Positions 19,350-28,414 of a stretch of DNA of 64,000 nucleotides are shown in pieces. Made by a program: the position numbers and the translations under genes. Location: positions 1 to 64,000 of the IMG/VR virus record IMGVR_UViG_3300017991_000085; one strand, 5' to 3'. This stretch comes from a virus. The first letter of the stretch is position 1; each line of letters starts with the position of its first letter. The notes beneath the pieces are model-generated. The model was not told the origin of the DNA. It saw nothing but the letters and a program-made list of their open reading frames with translations, and searched no databases.

Positions 19350-19735
19350 TATTCACCGAGCACATCAAATTTCTCTTCAAATCCTATCTTTTGTTCATCT
19401 CGAGAAGAGTTGAGAGTTTTACTATTGTTGTATTCCTCTTCTCCCATTTGTTTTCTGAACCAATCTTCGTCTGATTTTCTTATCCCCTCACGAATCTCAT
19501 AGTCTTTAGTTTCTTCTCCATCTTCATTCCTAAAGGTATCTTTGAAGTACATAATAAGGAGCTCTTCAAAGGTTTTTTCTAATAAGAGGGGATGATTGTC
19601 GGGTAAATTAAACTTATCACTCCACCAATCTTTTAAAAATTCTTCCAGCTCTTCAAGAGTAGCAGGATCTTTTTTGACTTTGTTATATGCTATTCGTTTA
19701 AGATTTTGGAAGCTTATCTTGACTTTCTTCTCCAT
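19349..19735 (-). CDS. Tail assembly chaperone, second ORF
   Basis: 128 residues, charged and helical (ATLEELEEFLKDWWSDKFNLP). The ATG lies inside the end of the preceding 133-residue ORF, overlapping by 38 bases in the +1 (or -2) frame, with GGAG 9 bases upstream. Position immediately before the tape measure is that of the G/T chaperone pair. Independent initiation is plausible; a -2 or +1 recoding event producing a fusion is an alternative I cannot prove. Confidence 0.7.
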   Translation of the reverse strand: MEKKVKISFQNLKRIAYNKVKKDPATLEELEEFLKDWWSDKFNLPDNHPLLLEKTFEELLIMYFKDTFRNEDGEETKDYEIREGIRKSDEDWFRKQMGEEEYNNSKTLNSSRDEQKIGFEEKFDVLGE

Positions 19736-20099
19736 AAATCTTCTCCGCCCACTCTTTTTCGAACTTCAATGTTTCCTTATACACCTCTTCGACTACATTC
19801 AAATCATGTAGGTTGTACCCATGGTCGGTTTCTTCCCACCAAACAGGACATTTTTGGATAGTGTATCTTAGAATTGAAATCATTGAATGGAACAGCTGGA
19901 TGTTAGGATCGAGATTTGCTAAATCTCCATCAAGTCTTGTGCGCATAACCTGAGCTTTGGCTCTATCGCCAATACTAGGCTTACGATAAGTAAAATCCCC
20001 TTTATACATCTGGTTGGTCGTCTCGCCAATTACAGACAAATGAAAGGTGTGCTCCATAGAAGGGAGAGAAGTAGTCAGTTTTTTACTTGTATTGCTCAT
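19698..20099 (-). CDS. Tail assembly chaperone, first ORF
   Basis: 133 residues, ATG with AAAGGAT 7 bases upstream. Segment EHTFHLSVIGETTNQMYKGDFTYRKPSIGDRAKAQVMRTRL resembles small tail proteins encoded between tube and tape-measure genes. It probably coats the tape-measure protein during tail assembly together with the overlapping downstream ORF. Confidence 0.7.
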   Translation of the reverse strand: MSNTSKKLTTSLPSMEHTFHLSVIGETTNQMYKGDFTYRKPSIGDRAKAQVMRTRLDGDLANLDPNIQLFHSMISILRYTIQKCPVWWEETDHGYNLHDLNVVEEVYKETLKFEKEWAEKIYGEESQDKLPKS

Positions 20100-20125
20100 T
20101 ATATTATCCTTTTATTTTAATTTTT

Positions 20126-20178
20126 GATGTAGACTTCCACCTTTTCTACATCCGCGAATCCAACCGCACATAATGTGC
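20126..20178 (-). repeat. Two inverted repeats after the tail tube gene
   Basis: GATGTAGA / TCTACATC (20126-20133 with 20145-20152) and GCACAT A ATGTGC (20166-20178), the latter directly at the tube gene stop. They occupy the only non-coding gap between tube and chaperone genes. No T-run, so attenuation or mRNA stabilisation of the highly expressed tube message is more likely than full termination. Confidence 0.45.
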
Positions 20179-20592
20179 TTATTGACCAGCTTCGTCAGAA
20201 GCTTTAATGCCAATAAAATTCCAAGTCTCGGTAAAAACGCCGCGAGCGTCAACCGTACCAGAACGAGTAGTCATTTTCACTCGCTCAATAAGAAGAAGCG
20301 TAGTTTCAGTTTGACTATCGATAATTTCAGCCGTGAGTTCAGGTTGCTGTAAAATCTCTGCTAACTTAGGTTGAATACCAAGATTAACAGCAGATTGATT
20401 AGCAATTCTAAACGTCGTACAACTAAAATCAACCGTATACCCTGTTTCAGCCTGCTCAATGGGTTCGATTCTATCTAAAACATCAATTGGCTGAAGAGTA
20501 TGATTGATATTATAGTTGCAATTAGAGGCATAAACTACTTTCTCACCATTAATTTTGAAAATAGCTCTTGCACCAGTTGTAACAATTGACAT
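20179..20592 (-). CDS. Tail tube protein
   Basis: 137 residues, ATG with GGAGAG upstream. MSIVTTGARAIFKINGEKVVYASNCNYNINHTLQPIDVLD and the following beta-rich sequence match the compact tube family of contractile tails (gp19-like fold). It follows the sheath directly, the canonical order sheath-tube-chaperones-tape measure. Confidence 0.85.
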   Translation of the reverse strand: MSIVTTGARAIFKINGEKVVYASNCNYNINHTLQPIDVLDRIEPIEQAETGYTVDFSCTTFRIANQSAVNLGIQPKLAEILQQPELTAEIIDSQTETTLLLIERVKMTTRSGTVDARGVFTETWNFIGIKASDEAGQ

Positions 20593-20607
20593 TATACTCT
20601 CCTTTTA

Positions 20608-21564
20608 TTATGCTGATTGTCTAATGTTATCAAGCCTAATTGTCGCAAGAATAAAATCAATACCTTGCACAGGCGTAATAGTTACGTCCACATAGGCCGT
20701 ATTCCCGACCAAAGTAACTGTTAGAGCTTTATACCCTAACAAATCGTTGGTATCGTCGCCAACGATAATATCTTCTCTCAAGTAACCAGTCATCCTAGCT
20801 TTCACCGCATTAGCAATACTCTCAGCGCTACCTGTTTTTGCTTTTGTCCCGATAAAGATATTCTCAAGATATCCTCTCAAATCGAAAGCAACATAAAACG
20901 CAGCTCCAAGAACCGACGGCCTGTTATAGACGAAATTATCATCTTTGGAGTATGTAGAATTGTGAACCACAACCCTAATTCCACCAGAAGATGGTTTCTC
21001 GACAATTAACAACCCGTTATCGATTGCTTGATTAAACTGTTTGGCAGGATCAAACAGCTCCAAAGCGCTCGGAGTAACGCCTTGTTTCTTAAGATGTCTA
21101 ATGCCAAAAGCATTAATATATTTGAAGGTCACCGGCTCTCCAATTTCCGCTCCCGCTTGCATTCCAGCCACTAGACATGCAAGGATGTGCGGCTGTTTAA
21201 AAACCAGCTCTCCACTATTATCTACGACTTGAACATCTTGCATAGCAAGTGAAACAAGTTCACTATTCAACGAAAGAGACTGAGACTTACACTCTTCAAA
21301 TGCTCCGCGATATCCGACATATACCTGTCTCTCGCTTCGATTCTGAGTATTTCCCATCTTCTTAGCGTGATTGAGTGCAGCAACTTGAACAGACTCAATA
21401 TCATAAGACGAAGCTGCATCTGTAATCGTTGAATCTTCGACAATATCATCTGAAGCGTCTTGTGAAATCAAAGGAACCAACATATTGATTCTTTCTGATT
21501 CAAGAGCTGTAAATCCGGCAGAAAAATCAGAACTCGCCGAAGCTCCTCGAGCCCCGCCAGACAA
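20608..21564 (-). CDS. Tail sheath protein, C-terminal part (frame-split)
   Basis: 318 residues from a nominal TTG at 21564 lacking a ribosome site; the frame is open back to 21648. It starts in the middle of the sheath consensus (LPDVLSKTFLSGGARGASASSDFSAGFTALESERINMLVPLISQDASDDI) and continues through LACLVAGMQAGAEIG and VEKPSSGGIRVVVHNSTY to the C-terminal domain. Together with the 21621 ORF it forms one complete sheath of roughly 710 residues. A -1 shift (one missing base) near 21640 joins the two frames. Confidence 0.85.
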   Translation of the reverse strand: MSGGARGASASSDFSAGFTALESERINMLVPLISQDASDDIVEDSTITDAASSYDIESVQVAALNHAKKMGNTQNRSERQVYVGYRGAFEECKSQSLSLNSELVSLAMQDVQVVDNSGELVFKQPHILACLVAGMQAGAEIGEPVTFKYINAFGIRHLKKQGVTPSALELFDPAKQFNQAIDNGLLIVEKPSSGGIRVVVHNSTYSKDDNFVYNRPSVLGAAFYVAFDLRGYLENIFIGTKAKTGSAESIANAVKARMTGYLREDIIVGDDTNDLLGYKALTVTLVGNTAYVDVTITPVQGIDFILATIRLDNIRQSA

Positions 21565-21620
21565 AAACGTCTTACTGAGAACGTCTGGCAGGCCTTTAGA
21601 ACTTGAAGGTTCAAGCTCTG

Positions 21621-22781
21621 TCAGCTGCGAACTTTGAGAAATAAACTGCTAACAGCATATGAGTCAGCTTTAATTCTTCCAGGTTTATTAGCTCCAGACG
21701 CGACCCCAATTGCGCTTACCCTATCAAGAACCGATGGCGAAAGTCCGCCATTAATCCCTGAAGGAATAGAAGCACTGTAATCGGCCTGCGCATTAATGAA
21801 AGAAGCTAAATCATTCAACGTAGAATAATCAGATAGATCGAGAGATAGTGAAGCCGGACCGCCAACGGCAACAGTCGTGAGTTGCGTCGCACTAATTGTC
21901 AAAGAACAAGTAGTTGCATCGCATCCAATTTCCATGAAAATGTCTCCACCAAGAGGTCCGGTTGAATCATCTGTGTTCTCTTGCGTTCCGTCCGACTGCC
22001 TTTCAATAAGCATAGATCGATTCGGCTCTTGTGAAGGAACGGATAGTCCAGCTGAAAGATTAAACAGCGGATCGGAGCTAACAATCTCAAAACTTCTTCC
22101 AGCTCCAAGCTTATGAGCGCTTGCATCTGCGTCTTGAGAGATAATCAGCTTATCTCCATCATTTGTTGCGGTCAAAGTTGGAGGAACAGTCCAATTTGCA
22201 TCGTTATTAAAATCAGCAAGAAGCGCAGCTATATCAGCCATGTTCCCGCTAACCGTATAAACGTTGACTGCTCCGCCATTTTCTCTCACTGTAATCTGAG
22301 CGCCTGACTCGTCTCCAGTGAAAACAATACTCGAACTAGATTGAGTTGTAGCCTCAACAACTGACAAATCTTGCTCAATGGTAGCGCTAATTAAGTTCCC
22401 TTCAGCTCCATATGAAGCAGCTTTCAGATCTCCAAAACTATCGGCAAGCGTCAAAGATGCTTGAAGAGAAGCGTTGGTCTTAAAAACTTTAAGCCTATTG
22501 GCGCCATTAGCAACTCGTCCATCATTTGATGGATTAACAAGCGCTAGAGCAGCGTCAACAATAGGTCCGCTTCCATAATATGCGATCAGATCAGGTAGCT
22601 GAGTGCTATCCCACTCTGTCACGCCATCAACTGATCCTGGAGCGCCTCTCAGAGACTCTCCAACAATCCCGACGATTCCGACAGCAACGGAGGGCAAACC
22701 GCCATCAAGCTGAACCTTGAGCGCACTATACGCTCCGGGCTTCCTTAGCGAGGCTCCATTAAAATTCCTAATTATGGCCAT
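21621..22781 (-). CDS. Tail sheath protein, N-terminal part (frame-split)
   Basis: 386 residues, ATG with AAGGAG 7 bases upstream. The start IIRNFNGASLRKPGAYSALKVQLDGGLPSVAVGIVGIVGES is the typical sheath N-terminus. It ends abruptly after KPGRIKADSYAVSS, exactly where sheath proteins continue into the GLP...FLSGGARG segment encoded in the next frame. An additional T in the TTT at about 21639-21641 would restore SSFISQSSQLTELEPSSSKGLP, which fits the family. Confidence 0.85.
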   Translation of the reverse strand: MAIIRNFNGASLRKPGAYSALKVQLDGGLPSVAVGIVGIVGESLRGAPGSVDGVTEWDSTQLPDLIAYYGSGPIVDAALALVNPSNDGRVANGANRLKVFKTNASLQASLTLADSFGDLKAASYGAEGNLISATIEQDLSVVEATTQSSSSIVFTGDESGAQITVRENGGAVNVYTVSGNMADIAALLADFNNDANWTVPPTLTATNDGDKLIISQDADASAHKLGAGRSFEIVSSDPLFNLSAGLSVPSQEPNRSMLIERQSDGTQENTDDSTGPLGGDIFMEIGCDATTCSLTISATQLTTVAVGGPASLSLDLSDYSTLNDLASFINAQADYSASIPSGINGGLSPSVLDRVSAIGVASGANKPGRIKADSYAVSSLFLKVRS

Positions 22782-22803
22782 GGTTAATCTCCTTTTTATC
22801 GCC

Positions 22804-23034
22804 TTAATACTTGTTCAATATCTCAATAAAATCCTCTAGCGAGGCTTTCAAAGATGGCATTCTTTTCGCGACAAATACTTTTACTGATTCTTTGTCCCAC
22901 AAACTAGCTAAGGGACTTTGTAATTTAAAAATTCTAAAAGCTTTATCGAACCCTATTACTTCCGCGGCCTCATCGCGCTTTGGCTCATCTTTCATCACCT
23001 TCTCCTTTGTATTTTTTCTTTTTTTCTTTTTCAT
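22804..23034 (-). CDS. Small basic hypothetical protein before the sheath
   Basis: 76 residues: a Lys-rich N-terminus followed by IGFDKAFRIFKLQSPLASLWDKESVKVFVAKRMPSLKASLEDFIEIL. ATG with AAGGAC upstream. Family not recognised; located between the tail-completion and sheath genes. Confidence 0.6.
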   Translation of the reverse strand: MKKKKRKNTKEKVMKDEPKRDEAAEVIGFDKAFRIFKLQSPLASLWDKESVKVFVAKRMPSLKASLEDFIEILNKY

Positions 23035-23043
23035 ATTTGGTCC

Positions 23044-24009
23044 TTAATTTTCTAAATCTGGGTCTTCTAATGTTCTTACTGTCATCTCGTCTTCATTCTC
23101 TCTCGGAATTTGATCAGGTCTGCGCTGCGTCCTGACAACTGATTCAACAGTATCAACGAGGGTGACCAATCCCGTCTCGTATTTATGGTAAACTAACGCT
23201 TTAAGCGTTATAAATCTAGTATAAATATTTGACGGTATCTTACTAACATCAAATCCAAAATCAGAAGCATCCAAGGCCGTTATTCTTAATCCCCGAGTAA
23301 AAAGATCGTCTTTCCTAGATAGCAAAATGTATTTAACAATATTATACAGCCATTTGGTCTGAAGAGCGTTCTCGGTATGAATCCCAACCATAACATTTTC
23401 TCTATCAGGAATTGTCTGCTCTTCTCTCCTCTGAAAATTAGTTTGAGAAATAATTGTGCATCCCACTAAATTAAGAGTCAAATCTTTTTCAACGCCAAAT
23501 TTTTTATTTCCACTTTCATTAGTAATCGCGCCCTTAATTTCATACTGATTTCCAGAGCCATCTTTAAATATATGCCCTCTTCTTATTGGCGCTAAATTAG
23601 GATCCGCAGTTGATACATCAATAATTCCTGTTACCGAGTTATAACTATCACAATCAAAAGAGCTTACAAACTCTGTAGGAGCAGCTGCATAATCGTGATT
23701 TTCACCAAAATCCCCTAACACCGCATGTTGCTCGTCTTCCGATGCATCCATCAAATGAATTGAAATGCAAGGCGTTTTGGTATCTACTTGAGCAAATGAA
23801 TGAACAACATGAATAGTATCTTGAACTCCCACCATTGTCGAAATCGAATCAATTTCACCTTGGCCATATTTTACCGACAAATGAGAAGCTAAAAGCTCTG
23901 AAAACACATCTGGGACTTGATCATCACTAGTGGCAAGTTTATTTTTCATATCCACAAGCCCGTCGCGGATAATCGATTCAATAACCAGATCTGTAAAAAT
24001 GAAACCCAT
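23044..24009 (-). CDS. Neck/tail terminator-type structural protein
   Basis: 321 residues. IFTDLVIESIIRDGLVDMKN followed by beta-rich sequence with CISIHLMDASEDEQHAVLGDFGENHD and later NVMVGIHTENALQTKWLYNIVKYILLSRKDDLFTRGL. Genes with this pattern sit between neck and sheath genes in contractile phages and are candidates for the tail terminator that caps the tube. Start is coupled by TAATG to the preceding gene and has no clear ribosome site of its own. Confidence 0.55.
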   Translation of the reverse strand: MGFIFTDLVIESIIRDGLVDMKNKLATSDDQVPDVFSELLASHLSVKYGQGEIDSISTMVGVQDTIHVVHSFAQVDTKTPCISIHLMDASEDEQHAVLGDFGENHDYAAAPTEFVSSFDCDSYNSVTGIIDVSTADPNLAPIRRGHIFKDGSGNQYEIKGAITNESGNKKFGVEKDLTLNLVGCTIISQTNFQRREEQTIPDRENVMVGIHTENALQTKWLYNIVKYILLSRKDDLFTRGLRITALDASDFGFDVSKIPSNIYTRFITLKALVYHKYETGLVTLVDTVESVVRTQRRPDQIPRENEDEMTVRTLEDPDLEN

Positions 24010-24722
24010 TATTCAAATATCGCTTTTAGTATTTTGTCTACTTGTTTTTCCAAATAATCTTCAACCTCGGGAAATAAATGAGCTCCGCCATATCCAGGAT
24101 GAATCCACTTACTCGGATCACTATTGTCGCTCACTCTTCTAAATGTCATATAAAAGCTCTGTGTTTTCTCTTTATACCTTTTCTGTACTTTAACCAGCCC
24201 CTGCAATCTCTCAATCCCTGTTTCTTTTACCGCAGCAACAATTCCCTCTAATGGCCTTCCGGTTGTTTTATCCTTAAAAATCTTTTGCATCTTGTTGGCC
24301 GAAATTACTTCTTGTAGTTGCTCCCTCAACCCCGGAGCCATGATCGCTTGCTTTGATTTCGGTCTGTATGTTTGAGGGACTGTATTATATCGAGTTCCTT
24401 TTTCTGTCGTTTTAGCATTTGGTCCTTTTAACAAACCAGGCTTCATATCAAATGTTGAGAAGCCGTCTTCTATGTGTCCCATCGTATCATCTAAATAGAT
24501 AATGTATGAATCAGGGCCAATTTGTTCCCAATGCAAAGCGTTTATGTAGTCATCTCGGGTTGTTTTTAACTTATCTTGCGCTCTCCTTACTAATTCATTA
24601 TATGTCGCGGTTGCAGTTTGCTTTAATGCGCTTTGAAGTTGTTTTATCGCCGTTTTCGCTGCAAACCGTAAATCTATTCCAAGTTCCTTTGCCTTGCTAT
24701 CTATACTAATATTCTTACCCAT
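24009..24722 (-). CDS. Head-tail joining protein (HK97 gp10-like)
   Basis: 237 residues. N-terminal helix (FAAKTAIKQLQSALKQTATATYNELVRRAQDKL), then MGHIEDGFSTFDMKPGLL and the C-terminal signature FRRVSDNSDPSKWIHPGYGGAHLFPEVEDYLEKQVDKIL, which is characteristic of gp10-type neck/tail-completion proteins. Both ends are coupled by TAATG overlaps. Confidence 0.7.
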   Translation of the reverse strand: MGKNISIDSKAKELGIDLRFAAKTAIKQLQSALKQTATATYNELVRRAQDKLKTTRDDYINALHWEQIGPDSYIIYLDDTMGHIEDGFSTFDMKPGLLKGPNAKTTEKGTRYNTVPQTYRPKSKQAIMAPGLREQLQEVISANKMQKIFKDKTTGRPLEGIVAAVKETGIERLQGLVKVQKRYKEKTQSFYMTFRRVSDNSDPSKWIHPGYGGAHLFPEVEDYLEKQVDKILKAIFE

Positions 24723-25495
24723 TATGGATTCTGTTCGTTAATAATCTTGTTAGGTGTTAGTAAGTTTTCGTCTAAATCTTTTCTCTCAATCAAAAAATCT
24801 CTCTTACAATTCCATTGCTGCGGTAGCTCGATCGGCTCTTTATGATCTCTTTTAGCTCCAAGCTGTGAGAACCTATTAATATGAACTGCATTTACTGCTC
24901 TAAACGTTACTGGATAATTGTAATGTAGTGTATAAATCTTTCCTTTGTCCGGCCTGCGAACTTCAATCCATTGGATATTTCCATTTACGCCAACTTGAAA
25001 ATCTGTATCCTGATAATATCTAACTCCATCTATGTCAATTAAAACATTAACAGAATGTGCGGGGTATTTCAAATTATCAATATCCCCATCTTGACGTTGA
25101 ACTAGTTCAATCATTGGAGTCGTAAAGTCCATTAGTTCAATTTTAGCCCAGTAAAAAACTTCAACCCCTGTTGGAAAGGTCATTACAACTCCTTGTTCGT
25201 CCCAAGCTCCTTCTACATTAAACTGTTTCGTTAGATCCTGATTTCCAACAAATGCCCATGTTTCAACTGGTTCAAGGTCAATAAATCCGTCTTTTGTTTT
25301 ACAAATCGAACAATTAATCTCATGCTCAGCGGAATCAATACTTTTCCTATTTGGACACAATACTGTGCGATATACTCTAACCCGCACCCCTTGATCCTCA
25401 ATCATCTGATTTACTTTAGCAGGATTAAGCGAAATAGTATTAAATTTAGGATCAAAGGATTTTGTTTTTGGTATTTTTTTATTAATTACGGCCAT
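24722..25495 (-). CDS. Neck structural protein with Cys/His cluster
   Basis: 257 residues. Near residue 45 the sequence VLCPNRKSIDSAEHEINCSICKTKDGFIDLEP contains a Cys-x-n-His-x3-Cys-x2-Cys arrangement that could bind zinc; the rest is beta-rich with DIDGVRYYQDTDFQV and YTLHYNYPVTFRAVNAVHINR. Similar proteins occur in the neck clusters of myoviruses. Exact role (head-completion or stopper) is inferred from position. Confidence 0.6.
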   Translation of the reverse strand: MAVINKKIPKTKSFDPKFNTISLNPAKVNQMIEDQGVRVRVYRTVLCPNRKSIDSAEHEINCSICKTKDGFIDLEPVETWAFVGNQDLTKQFNVEGAWDEQGVVMTFPTGVEVFYWAKIELMDFTTPMIELVQRQDGDIDNLKYPAHSVNVLIDIDGVRYYQDTDFQVGVNGNIQWIEVRRPDKGKIYTLHYNYPVTFRAVNAVHINRFSQLGAKRDHKEPIELPQQWNCKRDFLIERKDLDENLLTPNKIINEQNP

Positions 25496-26994
25496 TACGA
25501 CCTTTCTTTCATCCCATCCATTTTGCCCGCTTTACCATCCCGACCCATTCCGCCACTTCCTTCGTTCTCAATCTTACTTTGCTCGGTTGAAGAACCAGCA
25601 TCTGGAGAGGGAGCTGAAGAAGTTTTTTGCTGAATTTCGCTCACTCCACCATTCCCCGCTTCTCCATTCTCCGAACGCTCAGGGGTAATATCCGATTTCT
25701 TCTGAGTAGAGGGTTGAGGTTGCATCATAGCATTTAAACGTGAGGCAAATTGCTGTATTTCGTCGTTTCCACCTCTGGCATCACTCATATGATAGCTTCC
25801 ATCAGGATCCATCTTTGGCATTTGAGACGCAAAAGAATCCTGCGTCCCCGGATTATTGCTCTGAATTTTTTCGTTCTCGCCGCTTCCATCTACACTCGGC
25901 TCATCTCCTGTATTAGGGCTGGCATTTAGTCCGGACTTCTCCATGTTCTCTTCACGCATCTGAATTCTATATAGTCCGATATTCTCACTAGCCTTGTAAA
26001 AATCCTTTGACTCAACCAAAGCCCCGCTCTTATTCATTTCAGGCATTGTATCGTCAAGTTTATTGGCTTTTACTTTCAAGAGGGCAAAAGTCTTTGGAAA
26101 CAAATCACCAAGGGTTTCTCTCCAAGAAGTATTGGTTTCTTTAAAAGACTTCTTCAGCTGCTTCATTCCCTCAATCCCGTATTTCCCTTTCAAAATTGAG
26201 AAGGCGCGACGACTGGCTTGCTCTTTCTTCTCAGACTTACAAAAATCTTTAATCATTCGCCTAAAAGCCTTTTTACCTTTCATAATCTTTTCATCGGTAT
26301 CGAGAGACTCTGGGAGTCCATACTCTTCCTGATAATGCGTAAAGCTCTTTTTAACGGTTTTTTGGCCTTGTAATCTCTTCTGAAAAGCTTCTCGTCTATT
26401 TTCTGGCAGCTTGCTAATTAATTCACTAATATTAGAAGCGCTTTTGATCTCTTTAACGGTATGCCCGGATTTCTTCAACTCTTCATAAAGATCTTTAACC
26501 AACGACTTCCTGCCCTTTTCGTTATTACGATTCATAATCGCTCCCTTACTTTTATGAACATTGATTGTAATATTAATATCTCCCTTTGACGACGGCACCA
26601 CAATATTCTCCGCCTCAACGGGTTGCGGAGCTTCGGTGTCTTCGCCCCTCTCCTCTAGCTCTGGGAGAGAAGCAATCGATGCAGGCTCAATATACTCTTT
26701 AACCTCGAGCATTTTAACAATCTCGGGAAGAGTTTTTTTATCAAACTTCAGCGGAATTTCGCCTGTATCGCTCACTTCACTTTTAACAAAACTTCCGCTA
26801 TATACTCCGTCATCGTCTTTTCTTAAACTTAAAACCCCTGAGGGTAGATCGACATCTTTAAAATCGTTTACCTTCATTCCTCTTGTCTTCATCCACATAT
26901 AGAATTTGTACTTCTCTGGGATTGACATTGAAGACAGAGTATGAGAACTGATATCGGTAACCGAAGTTGATGTTTCATGTGGAACAAATGGCAT
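25495..26994 (-). CDS. Structural-region protein of unknown function
   Basis: 499 residues with three regions: an N-terminal domain (1-110), a central Lys/Arg-rich helical region (150-330; KAFRRMIKDFCKSEKKEQASRRAFSILKGKYGIEGMKQLKKSF), and a long low-complexity Ser/Gly/Asn/Gln-rich tail. Coupled to neighbours by TAATG. Not recognised; an assembly or internal virion protein inserted between connector and neck genes is possible. Confidence 0.55.
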   Translation of the reverse strand: MPFVPHETSTSVTDISSHTLSSMSIPEKYKFYMWMKTRGMKVNDFKDVDLPSGVLSLRKDDDGVYSGSFVKSEVSDTGEIPLKFDKKTLPEIVKMLEVKEYIEPASIASLPELEERGEDTEAPQPVEAENIVVPSSKGDINITINVHKSKGAIMNRNNEKGRKSLVKDLYEELKKSGHTVKEIKSASNISELISKLPENRREAFQKRLQGQKTVKKSFTHYQEEYGLPESLDTDEKIMKGKKAFRRMIKDFCKSEKKEQASRRAFSILKGKYGIEGMKQLKKSFKETNTSWRETLGDLFPKTFALLKVKANKLDDTMPEMNKSGALVESKDFYKASENIGLYRIQMREENMEKSGLNASPNTGDEPSVDGSGENEKIQSNNPGTQDSFASQMPKMDPDGSYHMSDARGGNDEIQQFASRLNAMMQPQPSTQKKSDITPERSENGEAGNGGVSEIQQKTSSAPSPDAGSSTEQSKIENEGSGGMGRDGKAGKMDGMKERS

Positions 26995-27824
26995 TAGATC
27001 ACGTCTATCCTTATTCCTTTGTAATTATCTTTAGCTTTCTGGAGTAGCCCTGGCTTCTTTCCGCCGCCACCGCCAAATCCGCCACCGCTTCCGCCATAAA
27101 GCTGACTCTCGTACTGAATAATACGAGCGCCATATCCAGCGTTAGTGGCGGACGATGTAGTCGCAATGCTTTGACTTAACCCATCTAACCCAATAGACTG
27201 AGATGCAATTCCCGCCCCTGTAATTAAGTCTCCAGCAATATTCAGAACATCGATTGCAGCCCTCAATCCAATAATATTATTTAACAAAACAGGAATTTTG
27301 TCAAGCTCAAATCCCGCCGTATACTCAATCTGTAGCATCTGCGGAATCAACCTTCTTTGAAGGGCTAAATGCGGAAGAAGAACCCCCGTGTTCGTTAATA
27401 CGAGCGGAACTGATCCGCTATCGGGAACAAGTCTCAAAATTCCCGTATCCTCCTCAACCCTAAACCAACTCACTGGATATTCAATCAAATCTTGATGAGT
27501 TGGAAACTTTACTTTCACCGACTCAACGGAAAGTACCGGATAAACATCAAGCCTAATAAAATTCCAATTCCAATAAGTATCAACATTCCGATAGTCGTGC
27601 CACTCTTGATTTTCATTCGCTTCGCTAAACACAAGCGGGCGAATAGGAATATCTAACTCTTCCTCTAGCCAACCAACTGCGTTATTGATAAGCTCAGAAA
27701 GAGTCTGGTTTGATAACTCTTTTCCATCGTCGTCTTTGGTATTAACGCCGTGAAGATACCTTCTCTTCAAAACAGACGGCGTAATTAAAGCTTCGGTTCT
27801 CGATGTAAAGTTTCTATTTGACAT
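26994..27824 (-). CDS. Head-tail connector (adaptor) protein
   Basis: 276 residues. NNAVGWLEEELDIPIRPLVF, then VDTYWNWNFIRLDVYPVLSVESVKVKFP, LQIEYTAGFELDKIPVLLNNIIGLRAAIDVLNIAGDLI, GAGIASQSIGLDGLSQSIATTSSATNAGYGARI. This is the layout of gp6-like head-tail connector proteins: an N-terminal helical bundle, beta insert and conserved helical C-terminus. The C-terminal Gly-rich linker (GGSGGGFGGGGG) is notable. First gene of the neck cluster. Confidence 0.7.
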   Translation of the reverse strand: MSNRNFTSRTEALITPSVLKRRYLHGVNTKDDDGKELSNQTLSELINNAVGWLEEELDIPIRPLVFSEANENQEWHDYRNVDTYWNWNFIRLDVYPVLSVESVKVKFPTHQDLIEYPVSWFRVEEDTGILRLVPDSGSVPLVLTNTGVLLPHLALQRRLIPQMLQIEYTAGFELDKIPVLLNNIIGLRAAIDVLNIAGDLITGAGIASQSIGLDGLSQSIATTSSATNAGYGARIIQYESQLYGGSGGGFGGGGGKKPGLLQKAKDNYKGIRIDVI

Positions 27825-28032
27825 CTAACTCTCTTAAATGTTTAACAATATCGCCCTCTAATTTTTCCATCTCGCTTTTAAGTCTCATATGCTCAAGCTT
27901 TAGGCGACTTAACTCACACTCTTTTTCAAATATTGCCGTTTCTACTTGAAGAATTTTTTTATCTAACTCAGTAAACAGTCTCTGATTCTTTTTAGCTTTT
28001 TTTTCTTCAAACCCCGTGACTTTCCGCTTCAT
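27814..28032 (-). CDS. Small coiled-coil protein
   Basis: 72 residues, almost entirely predicted coiled coil (VETAIFEKECELSRLKLEHMRLKSEMEKLEGDIVKHL), coupled by TAATG to the upstream gene and overlapping the connector start by 11 bases. Role unknown; similar tiny coiled-coil genes recur at 34871 and 36044. Confidence 0.6.
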   Translation of the reverse strand: MKRKVTGFEEKKAKKNQRLFTELDKKILQVETAIFEKECELSRLKLEHMRLKSEMEKLEGDIVKHLRELDVK

Positions 28033-28406
28033 TAGAAAGACCTAACCTTTGACAGCAGCTTCATCTTGTTAATTCCTCTGGCTATTCTCGTTTGACCGGC
28101 ATCAACAATTGTGACGAGAATATTTCCGCTAATCAATTCGGCAGTTTCGGCTGCAGTAAGGGCAGCAATAATAACACTTCTATGAGTAGTGTTGATCGTC
28201 GCTGCTTTAGTCAAATTTGTATTATCCTTTTTTCGTAAAACGATACTTACTGTGGCGGTCAACGGAATCAAGTAAACACTGTTTGATAACTCATCAAAAA
28301 TTTGAAGCTTAATTATTCTATCTTCATCGGCAAAAAACTCGAACTCATTAACCTCTTGAAATCGAGCTGCATTCAGTTCATTAAGCACTTTTACTTCTAA
28401 TGACAT
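28032..28406 (-). CDS. Small virion protein, BppU-N-like
   Basis: 124 residues. The segment FFADEDRIIKLQIFDELSNSVYLIPLTATVSIVLRKKD resembles the N-terminal region of the neighbouring 28415 protein (FYGSEGDKVFRAQILEEVSGVPYHISVAATVKLTF), so the two are paralogous. The pattern is like the N-terminal baseplate/fibre attachment domains of phage upper baseplate proteins. RBS AAGGTG. Confidence 0.55.
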   Translation of the reverse strand: MSLEVKVLNELNAARFQEVNEFEFFADEDRIIKLQIFDELSNSVYLIPLTATVSIVLRKKDNTNLTKAATINTTHRSVIIAALTAAETAELISGNILVTIVDAGQTRIARGINKMKLLSKVRSF

Positions 28407-28414
28407 TATACACC

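Noticed and set aside
21621-21651. Classical -1 slippery heptamer in the sheath gene
   Set aside because: No X-XXY-YYZ heptamer is present in the overlap window; a missing base in a T run explains the split more simply.
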